From positions 127,896,414-127,960,413 of the forward strand of contig CM057824.1 of the NCBI GenBank assembly GCA_030068075.1: DNA of 64,000 bases, in the 5' to 3' direction. Below, piece after piece: positions 11,956 to 23,272 of the stretch. This stretch comes from Paguma larvata. Its lineage: Eukaryota > Chordata > Mammalia > Carnivora > Viverridae. Position numbers and translations under genes: made by a program. Position 1 is the stretch's first letter. The number at the start of each line of letters is the position of its first letter. The notes under the pieces are model-generated. The model was not told where the DNA came from. It saw only the letters and a program-made list of their open reading frames with translations, and made no database searches.

Positions 11956-12544
11956 CAAAGCCTAACTCATGATCTTCTTCCTAAAACTTTGTCTCAGAGT
12001 TTCTATTTAGTTCAGTCCTTTATTTATTCAACAAATATTGTGTATCTGTTGACATAATTGTTCGTGCTGTGAATATGATAGTAAAAATCAGCAAAGACCA
12101 TGAAAATAATTTGTGTATGTCTGAAAGCATCCTATATTTTGTCATCCCTCTCCCCAAATCCAAACCATCATCATATCTTGTTAACTTTATTTCCTGAATG
12201 TTTTTCAGATCAATTCACTTCTTTCCAACTCCACCTTCATCTCCAGAGCTTACACTTTCACATTCTCTTGCCTGGACTATTGTAATAGCCTAATTGCAAA
12301 TCACATTTAATTCTACTTCTCTCTAATAAGTTTCTACATTGCAGCGTGATTCACTCCTACTTCCCCCTAACACATACACACTTCATGACTTCCCAGTACT
12401 TTTAGGATAAAGCCAAACTTCTAAATGTGGCCAGTGAAGCTCTAGGTGTTTGTTTTCTGTCTGCTCGTCCAGCCTTGGCTCATATCATGCCTCACCCCTC
12501 ACTTTCTTAGATCTAGCCACACTGGTCTCCTTTTAGTCTCTCAA

Positions 12545-12915
12545 ATGTTAAAATGAATACAGATCACCTGGGAATCTTGTTAAAATGAAGAATGAAGTTG
12601 CGGCATCTGCGTGTCTCAGTTGGCTAAGAATCCGACTTCAGCTCAGGTCATGATCTCACGATTTGTGGGTTTGAGCCCCGCGTCGGGCTCTGTGCTGACT
12701 GCTCAGAACCTGGATCCTGCTTAAGATTCTGTGTCTGCCTCTCTCTCTGCCCCTCTCCCACTCACACTCTGTCTCTCTAAAAAATAAATAAAACATTAAA
12801 AAAATTAAAAAATGCAGAATGAAGTAGAGGAAGTAGATCTGGGATGGGGCCTGAAATTTCTGCATTTCTAATCAACTGCCAGGTGATATGGATACTGTTG
12901 GTCCAGGGCTCGGCT
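12545..12915 (+). mobile_element. hAT-Charlie-type MITE (MER20/MER5-like), split
   Basis: The left part has 'CAGATCACCTGGGAATCTTG' and the right part has 'GATGGGGCCTGAAATTTCTG' and 'CTGCCAGGTGATATGGATAC', the typical body of MER20/MER5-like non-autonomous hAT elements. It is split by the SINEC at 12599-12810. The exact family is uncertain. Confidence 0.65.
12599..12810 (+). mobile_element. SINEC (CAN-SINE) with target-site duplication
   Basis: Head 'GGCATCTGCGTGTCTCAGTT', body 'CAGGTCATGATCTCACGATT', pyrimidine stretch and AAATAAATAAA tail. It is flanked by aaaatgaagaatgaagt (12582-12598) and aaaatgcagaatgaagt (12809-12825), a 17-bp duplication with one mismatch, proving insertion inside the hAT relic. 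Confidence 0.93.
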
Positions 12916-13330
12916 CTGAATCCAAAGGTCAGCTAGTTCCCATGCCCCCTTTGCGTATGCTTTGGCACATGTTGTTTCCAGTTTTCTTCAATACTCTTTC
13001 GTCATCTATTCACTGGAACATATTGTTCAGATATCAATACCTTATCTCCTTAGGGAATTCTCTAATCTCCCCAACAAAGCCAGTCCCTCAACCTCACTGT
13101 GAAGTCTCATGAACAATATATCTGTCCTTCATAGCACTTAGCACAGTCAAGTTCTGTGTTTTCTCTGGACAGTTTTTTGATAAAATATTTATCTGTTTCA
13201 TTAAACTAAAGGCTCCATGATGGAGAGTCTGTATCTTTTTCTGTTTATCATTGTATCCCCAGAGCCCAACATATACTTTTGGGTTCTCAGAATAAACATT
13301 CATTAAATGTATGTTGAATGAATGCATGAG

Positions 13331-15784
13331 TGGTATCCAAGACCCTAACAGTCCTTCACTTCATTAGTAGGGTAAAGGAGGGATATAATCATGCTGCCCC
13401 CCATGGATAGTTAAATCCTGGGAAGAGAATGCCTTTGTCTCTCCCTTGCTGCTTCTATTTTGGGTTGCCTCTGATGATGTTAACAACCTTTGTACACACT
13501 CTGTGTTTGTTTCTGCCTTGCGGCTATTCAGTTCAGATGGTGACCTGGGGTTAATAAACTCGTGTCTTTGCGAGCAACAGAGATTCTCTCTGATTGCTTC
13601 AAATAATAGGGGCTGATTGTGAGGATGTGTGTGAAAATGAGGAAGATGGAAATTGCAGCCGGACAGGCAGTGCACTCAGACAGCTCTACATGTCTGGGGT
13701 GAAATGCAGCTCTCCAGGTACCGTGTCCACAATGCAAGTTGATTGCTGTTCTGTATATGACCCTGCTACTAAGACAGCTCAGTTACTCTTCCTGTCTCTG
13801 TATTGCTCAGTCTTTTCATTTCTGATCTTGCCACCACTTGGTTACCTTTCATTACCAACTGCTTACTCATTGTTTTCACTGCTTCTTGGCCCCTACAGCA
13901 TCACTGCATTCGCGTTCTTAGCTTACTCTCCCGTGTCGGCAGCTCATATTCTCTGTATACCTTGCATTCAGATTCAGTCAGAGAGCATTTGATTGTTCTT
14001 CTTAGTTGCTATGATCTTCTAATTCTCATGCCACAACAAGCCTAAGCCACAGACAGGCCCATGCCAGATCTTCTGTAAGTTGCAGTGGTGCCCTGAAGAT
14101 GGCTCTCTTCCTGCTCCCCAAGAGCTTATTGTGAAATATTTAGGAATTTGATGAGTCTGGTTAAACGGTCAATAGTTTGAAAGCAGTCAAACTATTTCAT
14201 GGATTTCAGCAAAGGCTGAAACTCAGAACTCTTTTTTTCCCCACAGAGCCAGTTTTCCAGCACAATGCTAAGTGGAGTAGAGAACAAGGCTCACCCCCAG
14301 AAAGGACTCCGAAATGTTTCCCTTGTGTGGTTTCCATTCTGAGACTTCTCTGATGGGGACAATGTAACTAACAAGTGCTCTGCTATGGCTGATTCAGTCT
14401 CCCCAGCTCACCCTCAGGGCTTCCTAAGTAAAGACGAACTTCTTTCACCATTGTCTCCAACTCAGTTGCTATTGTATTTTTGATTGAGTTTCCCAGGAAA
14501 CACTCTGAAATAGTTTCATATGCAAAGACTTATTGGAGAGCACAGTTGAATTCAATTTTTATGGAAGGGAAAAGGAGGTAAGATTGCACAGAAGGAAGGC
14601 TTGAACTGCAATGCAGTCATTAAAAATAATAAGAAGAATAAGAATAAAGGCATCGGCCGATCCCGTAAGAAGGACCAGTAATTAGATGGGGGCTGCCCAA
14701 TGGACAAGGTGGCTGTTTCCAGAGTAGTGTGAGGAACTTAGCTGAGAACCATCATTCTCAAGGGAATGAGTGCCTCAGTCTTATAAGGTGATCTGAATGA
14801 CTCACCCACATCCTAAATGAGTACCGCTTTGAGCTGCCTGGTTTGGATGACTCCATCACACAACAGTAATCACAGGGTCATTGGGTATGTGGCACCCTGT
14901 CTCTGAGCAGGACGGTGGTATTTCCTCCAAAGCTGCTGCATAAATGCTATAATTAAATATTCCAAAAAATATTAACAATTTAAGTATGTTATTCAAACTT
15001 CGTTAGGGAATTAAAAGTCTAAGACCTTTTTCTGTTACCTGTCTACACGTGTATAGGGATGTAAGTTTAGAGTTCAAGGGTTTTCTAGTAGATATGGAGA
15101 GTGCCAGGTCTTTGTTTTCTCCCTCCTTTTTTTCTTTTTCCCTTATATTATAGTCATTTTGATCCAACCTACAACCTTGTAGAAAGGAATATGAAGAGAT
15201 TGGCAAATAGAGGGTTAAGAGTGGTGGTGTTTGGGGACTCCTTTTCCTCCTTCAGAATGGCATGAAATCCTAGAACATATGCCAATTACAAGTTGGGTGG
15301 TATGTTTCTTCACAAGGACAGAGAATTTCAAGTTTGACTTTCCTAAGAAGATGCTGTTATCTGGTCTCTTTCCACAGTCAGAAACTGGCTTTTCAGAGAA
15401 AAATTTCAATTGTTTTAATTGCACTGTACTGCAATGAACATGGGGACCCTATAGAAGGAAATAAGATTCTGAAATATTCCTAAAGTGAATCAGAGAATTC
15501 ACAAAGGGAACCTAACTTCTGCATACTGAGACTTTGTCTCTATGAACTTTGCTATGGTAAATCTAATGTGGTCAAGGGAACTCAGATACCCCAAAAAGCC
15601 TCGTGACAATTCTTTGTAATTTAATTCATATGTTTGCATCCTTGCCCTTCTATGGTATGCTTTTGAGTTAGCATAGAAGAGGATGATGAGTAGACCAGGA
15701 GATGAGTGCAGAGACAGTAACTAAAAAATGTTAACTAGTTCACAAGACTAACCCAATCACAGTCTCTTCCGTGCATTGGAATTA
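13331..15784. other. Intergenic DNA, no gene recognised
   Basis: Unique or unclassified sequence. Open frames at 13364-13675 and 13594-13992 are overlapping, opposite-strand and domain-less. About 14470-14800 looks like an old LTR or MER relic by texture, but I cannot name it. Confidence 0.5.
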
Positions 15785-15910
15785 CAGAACTGAAGAGTTA
15801 TTTGATCCCAATCCCTTCTTTTACTCATGAGTAAAGGGAAGCCCAGAGAATTTAAATAAGTTGCCCAATATCACGTTGCCAGTTGTTGGCAAAATGAGAT
15901 TAGAAAAACA
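15785..15910 (-). mobile_element. MIR SINE fragment, minus
   Basis: 'GGGAAGCCCAGAGAATTTAA' followed by 'AAGTTGCCCAATATCACGTT' is the reverse complement of the conserved MIR core ('cttgggcaagttacttaacc...'). Ancient tRNA-derived SINE. Confidence 0.75.
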
Positions 15911-15959
15911 GCTATTGTTTATATTGTGACTGTATCATCTCCTGCTTTTATAAACTTAT

Positions 15960-16110
15960 TCTTCCCCAAGTAGTCATCAGCCTCTATCTCTTGGTACACA
16001 CCATGCCAGGTACTGATAATCAAGTGCTGAATAAGACAGAGATGATTTTGGCCTCATGAAACTTACTCAAGGCAATCTGGTGAGACTGAATAAAAAATAG
16101 TACCCTATGG
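15960..16110 (+). mobile_element. Ancient interspersed repeat, class uncertain
   Basis: 'CACCATGCCAGGTACTGATA' then 'TGAATAAGACAGAGATGATT' and 'GCCTCATGAAACTTACT' match the common mammalian 'tgccaggcactg...gaataagacag...gagcttac' repeat motif. I cannot assign the family (L2/L3/MIR3 or old L1) by eye. Confidence 0.4.
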
Positions 16111-16694
16111 TGGAGAATGGAATTAATAGGATGGCAATCAAATTAAACTTTCTTTAGCATAGTCTTACTTTACTGAACCACTGTTAGAGACAGCCAAGTT
16201 TCCTCTAAGGGTAACATTCTAAGAGGAGAAAAGGTTGCTCTTTCTTTCCTGCTTTTTAATAAAGAAGTTAGAGACTAAGTTCACAGGCTTTGTTTCTGTT
16301 ACTTTGCTGCCAGCTTTGCCCTTGTTCTCACAGAAACCTGGAAGCTGGATAGTTTAATAAATTTCAGTTCTTCCTGCTAGGGTTGATAGCCTATAAAAAG
16401 TATTAGTCTGATTTTGTTATCAGGGAGAGTCATTTATTTACTCTGCTTCCCTTGTTTTAAACTCTTTACCAAGTGGGATTGATTGCTGATATGAGGCATA
16501 TAGAAAGATAAGTTGATATATGAATAGTACAGTTCTGGTATGTTGGAAATTGTGTTTAGAAGAAGGCTCCAGAGGAATATCAGGCCAAGATACAGTCTGA
16601 GCAACAACAATTGAATAAGAATCATACCTAAAGACAAGACCAGATGGTAATGTATTAGGATAAGCTTTATAGAATTGCCTATATTAAACTATTT

Positions 16695-16718
16695 TTTATT
16701 TATTTATTTTGAGAGAGG

Positions 16719-16771
<53 letters not shown>

Positions 16772-16919
16772 TACATGTGTGCAAGCAGGGGAGGGGCAGA
16801 GAGAGAGGGAGAGAGAGGATCCTAAGCAGGCCCTGCTCTGTCTGCACAGCTCAAACTCACGAACCGTGAGATCATGACCTGGGCCAAAATCAAAATTTGA
16901 CTGAGCAACCCAGGCACCC
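16695..16919 (-). mobile_element. SINEC with perfect 16-bp target-site duplication
   Basis: Minus-strand SINEC, head GGGGTGCCTGGGTTGCTCAG. It is flanked by identical ctatattaaactattt at 16679-16694 and 16920-16935. Its pyrimidine tract has expanded to about 29 GA units (about 16710-16768 on the plus strand). The perfect duplication suggests a comparatively young insertion. Confidence 0.95.
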
Positions 16920-17049
16920 CTATATTAAACTATTTCTAACCTACAAAAATGGCAGTGTTTTCTAATTCAACCATATCCTATTGCCTGTATTGAAATCATT
17001 TTGATTTAATATTCATTTATTTATTTTTGAGCAAATGTCCTATTAAGTG

Positions 17050-17125
17050 CTTTGGGCAAGCTTACCCCTGTATGACTCAGCTTCCTTATTTGAAAAGTGA
17101 AGATAATAATAGGTTTTAAGTATGT
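17050..17125 (+). mobile_element. MIR SINE fragment
   Basis: 'GACTCAGCTTCCTTATTTGA' and 'AGTGAAGATAATAATAGG' follow the MIR core 'cctcagtttcctcatctgtaaaatgggg...ataataat'. Confidence 0.5.
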
Positions 17126-17379
17126 ATGTATTTAAAAAAATCAGTTTATGTAGCCTGGCACCCATTGGCTTACTGTTTAGATTCTCCATAGCCAAGAACC
17201 CTAGGTGCCACCCTCAGATGCTGGCTCATGCCTTTAACTTGTTCCTAGGATCACTTAGGCCTCTCTTGTTTACCCTCTTAGTCACAGATTGAAATTACTC
17301 TGTTTTAATCCACCTGCAGTTCAAATCATTGACTCCATCACATTTATATTCCATTTTTATATTCAACCTCTGCCATTCT

Positions 17380-18035
17380 GTTTTTATTTTTTCATTTTAT
17401 TGAGATATAATTGAAATACAGCACCAGATGGATTTAAGGTATATGGCATAATGACTTGACTTACATATATTACAAAATGATTGCCACAGAAAGTTTAGTT
17501 AACATACACCATCTTATATATATATAAAGAAAGAAAAAAATGTTTCTTTCCTTGTGATGAGAACTTTTAAGATTTTTTTCTCTTAGCAATTTTCAAATAT
17601 ACTGCACAGCAGTGTTAACTATAATCATCATGTTGTATTTGACATTCCTAGTACTTATATATTTTATAACTAGAAGTTTGTACCTTTTCATGGCATTTAT
17701 TCGATCCCCCTCCCTCCTGACCCCCTGCCTCTAGTAACCCTGGATCTGATCTCCTTTTCTATAAGCTTGGGCTTTTGGTTTGTTTGTTTGTTTTTTAGAT
17801 TCCACATATAAGTGAGATTATACAGTATTTTCCTCTCTGGCTTATTTCACTTAACATAATGGCCTCAAGGTCTATCTAATGGCAAGTCTCAAATGGCAGG
17901 ATTCCCTTCTTTTTTATGGATAATAATATTCCAATATAGATATCACAGTTTCTTTACCCATTCATCTGTCAGCGGACACGTTGGTGGATCCCATGTCTTG
18001 GCTATTTTAAATAATGCTGCAAGCTCTAACTTTTT
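17380..18035 (-). mobile_element. L1M LINE 3' end, minus
   Basis: 'CATTTTATTGAGATATAATT', 'CTTGTGATGAGAACTTTTAA' and 'AACTAGAAGTTTGTACCTTT' are 3'-UTR landmarks of L1M elements in reverse complement. ORF2-end sequence ('ACCCATTCATCTGTCAGCGG') follows to about 18030. 5'-truncated. Confidence 0.85.
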
Positions 18036-18039
18036 AGAT

Positions 18040-18221
18040 CAGTGGTTCACAACCCAGGATGCATAGTGGAACCACCCAGAGAGCTTTTAAAATGTAGTGA
18101 TGCCTGAACTCCACCTTTCGGCTCTTGATTCCATTGGTCGTGGGGGTGCTAGGGCATTGGTATTTTTTTCAGAAGCTCCTTAGATGATTCTAATATGCAG
18201 CCTGGGCTGAGAACCAAAGTG
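18040..18221 (+). mobile_element. hAT-Charlie-type MITE (MER5-like)
   Basis: Starts CAGTGGTTCACAACCC and ends GGGCTGAGAACCAAAGTG, with imperfect terminal inverted repeats. The body contains 'GGAACCACCCAGAGAGCTTT' and 'AGATGATTCTAATATGCAG'. Non-autonomous DNA transposon relic. Confidence 0.75.
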
Positions 18222-18249
18222 CCCTAAGAAATTACTCCATGCTTACACA

Positions 18250-18355
18250 GCTATTTTTTTTTTTTTAAGTAAGCTCTGTATCCAATGTGGGGCTCAAACC
18301 CATGACCCCATGATCAAGAGTCATATACTCTACCAACTGAGCCAGCCAGGTGCCC
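18250..18355 (-). mobile_element. Short tRNA-only CAN-SINE, older type
   Basis: Only about 105 bp. Minus-strand head GGGGCACCTGGCTGGCTCAG, then the tRNA-like 'GTTTGAGCCCCACATTGG' and a direct A-rich tail, without the long pyrimidine part of the other copies. Perfect duplication catgcttacaca at 18238-18249 and 18356-18367. Confidence 0.9.
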
Positions 18356-18839
18356 CATGCTTACACATCTTGATTAGGGTTTCTCCTCTCTCTCCTGAGG
18401 CCCCAGCATCCTGAGGACTCACCCCACATCATATTTATACTTTTTTTCTGGCATTTGCATGTAGCCCTTTTCATCTCCTTCCCAATCCTACATCTGTAAA
18501 TTATGAATGAGGAAGAGGTTTTTTCGCAGGAAAAGAGATGCCCAGGACAAAGCTGCTGTCCCTGGAGGCTGGAGGGTACTTGTGTATGCAGGGCTCAGGC
18601 CACTGCTGGTGGGATTCTCCCTATTCCAAGGGGAACCCCAGCAAACTTGGATGTGGCCTTAAGAAGTGCCCAGAGATCTAGGAGATAAAGCTTTGAGGTC
18701 TCCTGAAATATGCCAAGTCAGGGGTCCTGAGATATATCACTCTTCTTTCATTTCTGCCTCACTCACTCATCTGTTTTACTGGCTCTAGCCTGCAGTTCTG
18801 GACACAAGCCCTTGGACCATTATTAATATCTGTGCTGGA
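18356..18839. other. Unique intergenic DNA
   Basis: No repeat or exon recognised. Modestly GC-richer with a 61-codon open frame (18503-18688, plus) lacking any domain. Confidence 0.45.
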
Positions 18840-19115
18840 CTAGTTCCTCTCTCCTCATCTTGACAGCTGGAATCTTACCATGGGTTAATTCCAAATTCTG
18901 CCCACTCCACAAAGCCTTTCCTGACCACCGCCTTCCAGTTTCCTGTATTATTTGGAACTTCCATAACATAAGGCAGCAGCCTAAGTAGAAATAACCATGG
19001 ATTAGGAAACAGGCCAGGCTCTAATTCTGCGCAAACCAATAGTGTCTGAGCATCTATGCTCATGGTAAGTATTTGTTGACTGACTGACTTACTGAATGAA
19101 TGAATGGTCTTCAGT
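18840..19115 (+). mobile_element. L2-like LINE fragment
   Basis: 'CACAAAGCCTTTCCTGACCA' and a 'GACTGACTTACTGAATGAATGAATGG' style terminus resemble the L2 3' end. Weak and diverged; the middle is not alignable by eye. Confidence 0.45.
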
Positions 19116-19224
19116 GAAAAACTTTTCTGAGTCTCCATTTCTTTATCCGTGGAATAGAGGGCCATTATAGAGAGGTGGGTTTTTTGTTTTGTTTTATTTT
19201 GGTTTTTTTCTAAGAGCGGTCCTT

Positions 19225-19375
19225 GGAATGCCTGTATAAGAATCCGTTGGGGTTTTTGTTTAAATGTTGAGTCCTCTCCTCCTATCTGAATCAAAATTGT
19301 GGAGGCCTTAGAATGTTTAACATTGCACTCCAGGTGATTATTATGGTCAATACATTGGAACACCATTGAATTAGT
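19225..19375 (+). mobile_element. hAT MITE relic (MER20-like)
   Basis: 'TAAGAATCCGTTGGGGTTTT' and 'CACTCCAGGTGATTATTATG' follow the layout of MER20-type elements, but the ends are gone. Confidence 0.4.
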
Positions 19376-20159
19376 TGTTATTTGTTCAATGAAAGTGATG
19401 GCAGTCCAAATGTAAAACCTCGGAAATGATAGAGATGGGAAATTCTTTTTGTGGAAGGTTGATGGAAGAGATGCTTTGGTTGTAAAAGTGTTAAGTAGTG
19501 GAAAGAATTTGAAATACTTAAGGAACATTAGGATTGTCTGCAGGTAGCAGGCAGAGTGATAGTGGTATATTTGAATATCATCGATTCTCATAGCCTCCCT
19601 TTTGTAGGTGATAATTATGCATTAAATACCTTGCTCATTAGGCTAAGACAAACAATGGGGAAATAGGAGTGATTTTTGCCATATTAGCTCCATGTAGGCA
19701 TGGCCGTTTTTATTACTCGTGCTTGGCAGTGTTGGTTCCAGGACCAGGAACCAGAATCCCCAGGAGGCAATTGAGTCCAATTTCCAAGATACTCAACTGT
19801 CTTCTTACAAAATCTTGATTCTGCATTGCCAACTCTTTTTCATCTGGAGCCTGTAGATTCTGTTTTCCATAGCAATGACTTCTGAATTTTATAAATGAAG
19901 TAAGGGAGACTAAGATTTTCTTTAAAAGAATTTTTTTTGTTCAGTAGCTATCTCTGCTGTGATGTACCAAATCTAAGCAGGGAACATGTTATGTTATAGG
20001 TTTTTGGACTGAAAAATCTCCTAAAGATATAAAATTACCAGCTGTGATGACTTTATTCATGCTTAAATCAGCATTTGACTTCAGATGAAATTTCTAGTCA
20101 TCAAAGAAGAGCAGACTTGCTGTGATTCTGATTAATTGTCAGAGACCTTCTTGTAAGAA
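19376..20159. other. Unique AT-rich intergenic DNA
   Basis: No gene or classifiable repeat. The left part is covered by a 238-codon minus-strand open frame (18875-19591) that also runs across L2- and hAT-like sequence. Confidence 0.5.
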
Positions 20160-20335
20160 AAGCTGGCTTTTATTTCTGACTATATTACTGAATGCCTCTG
20201 TGATCTTAAGTATGTTAAAGAGCTTTAGGATATCTTGGTTTCATACTCTGTAAAATGAAGATAAAAATACATTGCATACATCTTTCAGAAGCACCATAAG
20301 GATTAATGAGATAATGTTAGCAGGCATATTAAAGT
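20160..20335 (+). mobile_element. MIR SINE
   Basis: 'GCCTCTGTGATCTTAAGTAT', 'TACTCTGTAAAATGAAGATA' and 'AAGGATTAATGAGATAATGT' follow the MIR consensus in order over about 170 bp. Confidence 0.7.
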
Positions 20336-20341
20336 CACCCA

Positions 20342-20343
20342 AT

Positions 20344-20390
<47 letters not shown>

Positions 20391-20395
20391 TTTTG
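20342..20395 (+). repeat. (TTTA)n microsatellite
   Basis: Thirteen uninterrupted ATTT/TTTA units ending TTTTGTATTC. It follows the MIR tail. Confidence 0.95.
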
Positions 20396-20399
20396 TATT

Positions 20400-22004
20400 C
20401 GGACTTCTGATTCATTTCCTAATACTAAAAAAAGGGTCATGTATTAAGAAAAAAAGAAAAAAGAAAAAAGAAACCACGAAGGATTAAGATTATAGTGAGC
20501 TATAATAGTAATTTCCCAAAAAGAGTGAACAGATGACAAAGAGGATTATTAAACTCCTATATACAAATCTTTCCATGTTTTGTCCATACTTTAGAAAAGA
20601 ATTTTTTACAATGCTAGGAATCTTGACCTGTACACCAGCTGTCTGTTTAATTTTAAAACCACTAAAATGAACTGAAACCTTACATTGTCAGTAATAATTT
20701 GCTTTACTGAGTAATGAGGGTGATATCCCTAAGCAAATAATAAGCCCAGAGCCCAGCTCCCAGTTGAGTGTTTTTATCTTATCTCCAGACAACTAGGTCC
20801 CTGTTGGAGGAAATTCATGAACCAAACTTCATGGACTAAGGGTAAGAGAGGAGCCATCCATCATCAGGGTCCCATCCATCATACTGTTGCCCCACATCGT
20901 GCAGGGAGTTCGCCTGCCTTGAATTTCATCAGTGGCTGTATTTCATAAGTCGAGCCTGGTGATCAGACAGGGTCACCCTGAAACCCCATCTGGAGAGTCA
21001 GGCATCACGTGGCTGCCTGTCTCTTCTAGATTGATGGCTATCCCAGCATCTGTAGGTTTTAAAGATATGGAAAGCAGCTTAGAAAAAGCTGGAGGAGCAG
21101 CTCTACAGGTCACAGGAATTGTGGGCTGAGGGGTAGAAGAGCGGCTGGAGGGGGAAAAGAGAGAGCAGAAAAAACAGGAAATAAAACATGAGAGAAGAAA
21201 AATATATAACCAAAGTGGGGGAAGGAGGCACCAGAATTATATGTAGAAGTGAAGATAAAAGGAAAAGAAAGCAAACCCAGATGGAAGGAAACCAGAAAGA
21301 TAATCATTTCACATTCACTGAGATGATAGGTTTGGAGACACATTCTCCACAGACTTTCGGTGTCTGATGTAGTCGTATCTATTTTCTTGGGAGCCTCTCA
21401 TTTTCAGTGTTTCCGTATATTTTCCCCACTCAGTCCTTTCAATAAAGCTAGGCCATTATTAGCTCCGTTTTACATGTAAGAGAAGGAAGGCAGGTTTATT
21501 GTGAAGCAAATAAAGCTTAAGCTACAGAGCACTTCCCTAGTACAGGCTCTTTCCAAGGCTCTGGAAGGGGCTCTAACAATGTGATGATATCTCCATATAT
21601 TTCTGTAAACTTTGCAGGAGGAACCACAGTCCAGATTACTGTAGTCTTTTCCCTTTCTGACTTCTCCATCATGTTTCATCTTCCGTTGGGTGACGTTGGA
21701 GTATTTTTGGTACCTGGCTGAGAGAAGTTGAGTTGAGGATGCATTTATGCAGTAAGGGATTTTTAGATTATTTCCATGTGTGGATAAGTTACTGCTAGCT
21801 GTTCTGGGGTAGGAGTAGCTTTCCAGACACATCCTATGGTGCCCTTCTCCTCTCATTCAGTCTCCAGTTCTGATAGCCCTTGGCTCTGTGCACAGTAGAG
21901 AAGAAAGAAGGGTTGAAACGAAGAGCGTCAGAAGCTAGTTTCAGGGGATGTTTTCCAGTCATCGGATGTGTAAGACTGCAGCAGACCGTGAAAAGACCTG
22001 GAGG
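20400..22004. other. Intergenic DNA, nothing recognised
   Basis: Contains short A-rich (AAAAAG)n at about 20440-20470. Open frames at 20932-21129 and 21470-21856 lack domains and any splice context I could support. Confidence 0.5.
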
Positions 22005-22535
22005 GAACTTGAATGGGTATTACTAAGTGAAAGAAGCCAATTTGAAAAGGCTACGTACTGTATGATTCCAACTATATGACATTCTGGAAAGGGCAAAACA
22101 GACCCAGTAAAAAGATCAGTAGTTGCCAGGGGTTGTGTATGGGGGAGGGGGGTGGTGATTAGCCAGACTGTACAGAGGATTTTTAGGGCAGTGAAAATAC
22201 TCTATGATATTATAATGATGGATATATGTCATTATACATTTGTTCAAGCCCATATAATGTATACCACCAAGAGTGAACCCTAAAGTAAACTGTGGTCTTT
22301 GGGTGATTATAATGTGTCAATGTAGATTCATCCTTGAAATGAAATGAAAAATGTAGCATTCTGGTGACTGATGTTGGTAATGGGGGGAGGCTCTGTATGT
22401 GTGGAGGTGGGGGAAAAAGGGATATATCTGTCTCTTTCTCTCAATTTCATTGTAATTTTAAACTGCTCTAAAAATGTGTTAACAAAATTGGAAATCCAGC
22501 AAAAATACAAAAACTGCAAGAAAAAAAAAAAAAGA
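22005..22535 (+). mobile_element. L1M LINE 3' UTR, plus
   Basis: 'AAGTGAAAGAAGCCAATTTG', 'TAGTTGCCAGGGGTTGTGTA', 'AGAGTGAACCCTAAAGTAAA' and 'TAAACTGCTCTAAAAATG' are the canonical L1M 3'-UTR landmarks in order. It ends in an A13 tail at about 22520-22535. Confidence 0.88.
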
Positions 22536-22731
22536 AGTAAGCAGAGGGGATTCAGTTGTTTTTGAAGCCTAGTCAAAGTGGAGATTCCTTCTGGTCAGGA
22601 ATATACATGATAATGTGAAACATATAATTATAGGCCGCCATTTTCCTTCCTTTTGGCTGGGAATCCCACGAAATAGAATTTATTATAATTGCTGTGTTTT
22701 TAAGTACAACTAAGTGTGAGATTGCTTTTTA

Positions 22732-22953
22732 TTTTATTATTACTATTAAATATTTATTTTTGAGAGAGAAAGAGTGCACAGGTACGTGTGAGTGGGGGAG
22801 GGCAGATAGAGAGGGAAAGAGAAAATCCCAAGAATCCCACACTGTCAGCACAGAGCGACACAGGGCTTGAACCCACAAACCATGAGACTATGGCTTGAGC
22901 TGAAATCAAGAGTCAAATGCTTAACCAACTGAGCCACCCAGGGGCCCCTGAAG
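22732..22953 (-). mobile_element. SINEC, minus
   Basis: Minus-strand head GGGGCCCCTGGGTGGCTCAG, tRNA-like part, purine-rich part on plus (GAGAGAGAAAGAG) and a T-rich end. Possible 10-bp duplication ttgcttttta (22722-22731 and 22954-22963). Confidence 0.9.
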
Positions 22954-23062
22954 TTGCTTTTTAAAAATGGATGCCAGCTGTCAATAGGAGAAAAAAAATT
23001 TGAATTAATCATGCTAGAAATTTTTTATTCTTTTTGTCCCATTTAAAAAATATTATAAAACA

Positions 23063-23272
23063 GGGCACGTGGGTGGCTCAGTTGGTTAAGTGTCTGACTC
23101 TTGACTTCGGCTCAAGTCATGATCTCACAGATGAAGCTGTGCATCATCCACATTGGGCTCTGAGCTGAGCATGGAGCCTGCTCGAGATTCTCTCTCTCCC
23201 TTTGCCTCTCCCTCTCTCTCTTTGCCCCTCCCTCCCTGTCTCTCTCTCAAAACAAAAATTTTTTAAAAATTA
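23063..23272 (+). mobile_element. SINEC, plus
   Basis: Head GGGCACGTGGGTGGCTCAGT, 'CAAGTCATGATCTCACAGAT', a long CT-rich segment, then AAAACAAAAATTTTTTAAAA. Diverged in the middle (ATGAAGCTGTGCATCATCC). Confidence 0.9.

Larger units (their letters stand above)
12150..13330 (+). mobile_element. L2 LINE 3' part, interrupted
   Basis: 'CTTGCCTGGACTATTGTAAT' (12268 on) and 'CCAGTACTTTTAGGATAAAG' (about 12390) are L2 ORF2-end landmarks. After an interruption the 3' end resumes near 12950: 'AGGCTCCATGATGGAGAG', 'TTGTATCCCCAGAGCCCAAC', and a 'GAATGAATGCATGA' tail at about 13316-13329. L2 ceased activity before the placental radiation. The gap at about 12545-12915 is filled by a hAT MITE holding a SINEC. 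Confidence 0.8.
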
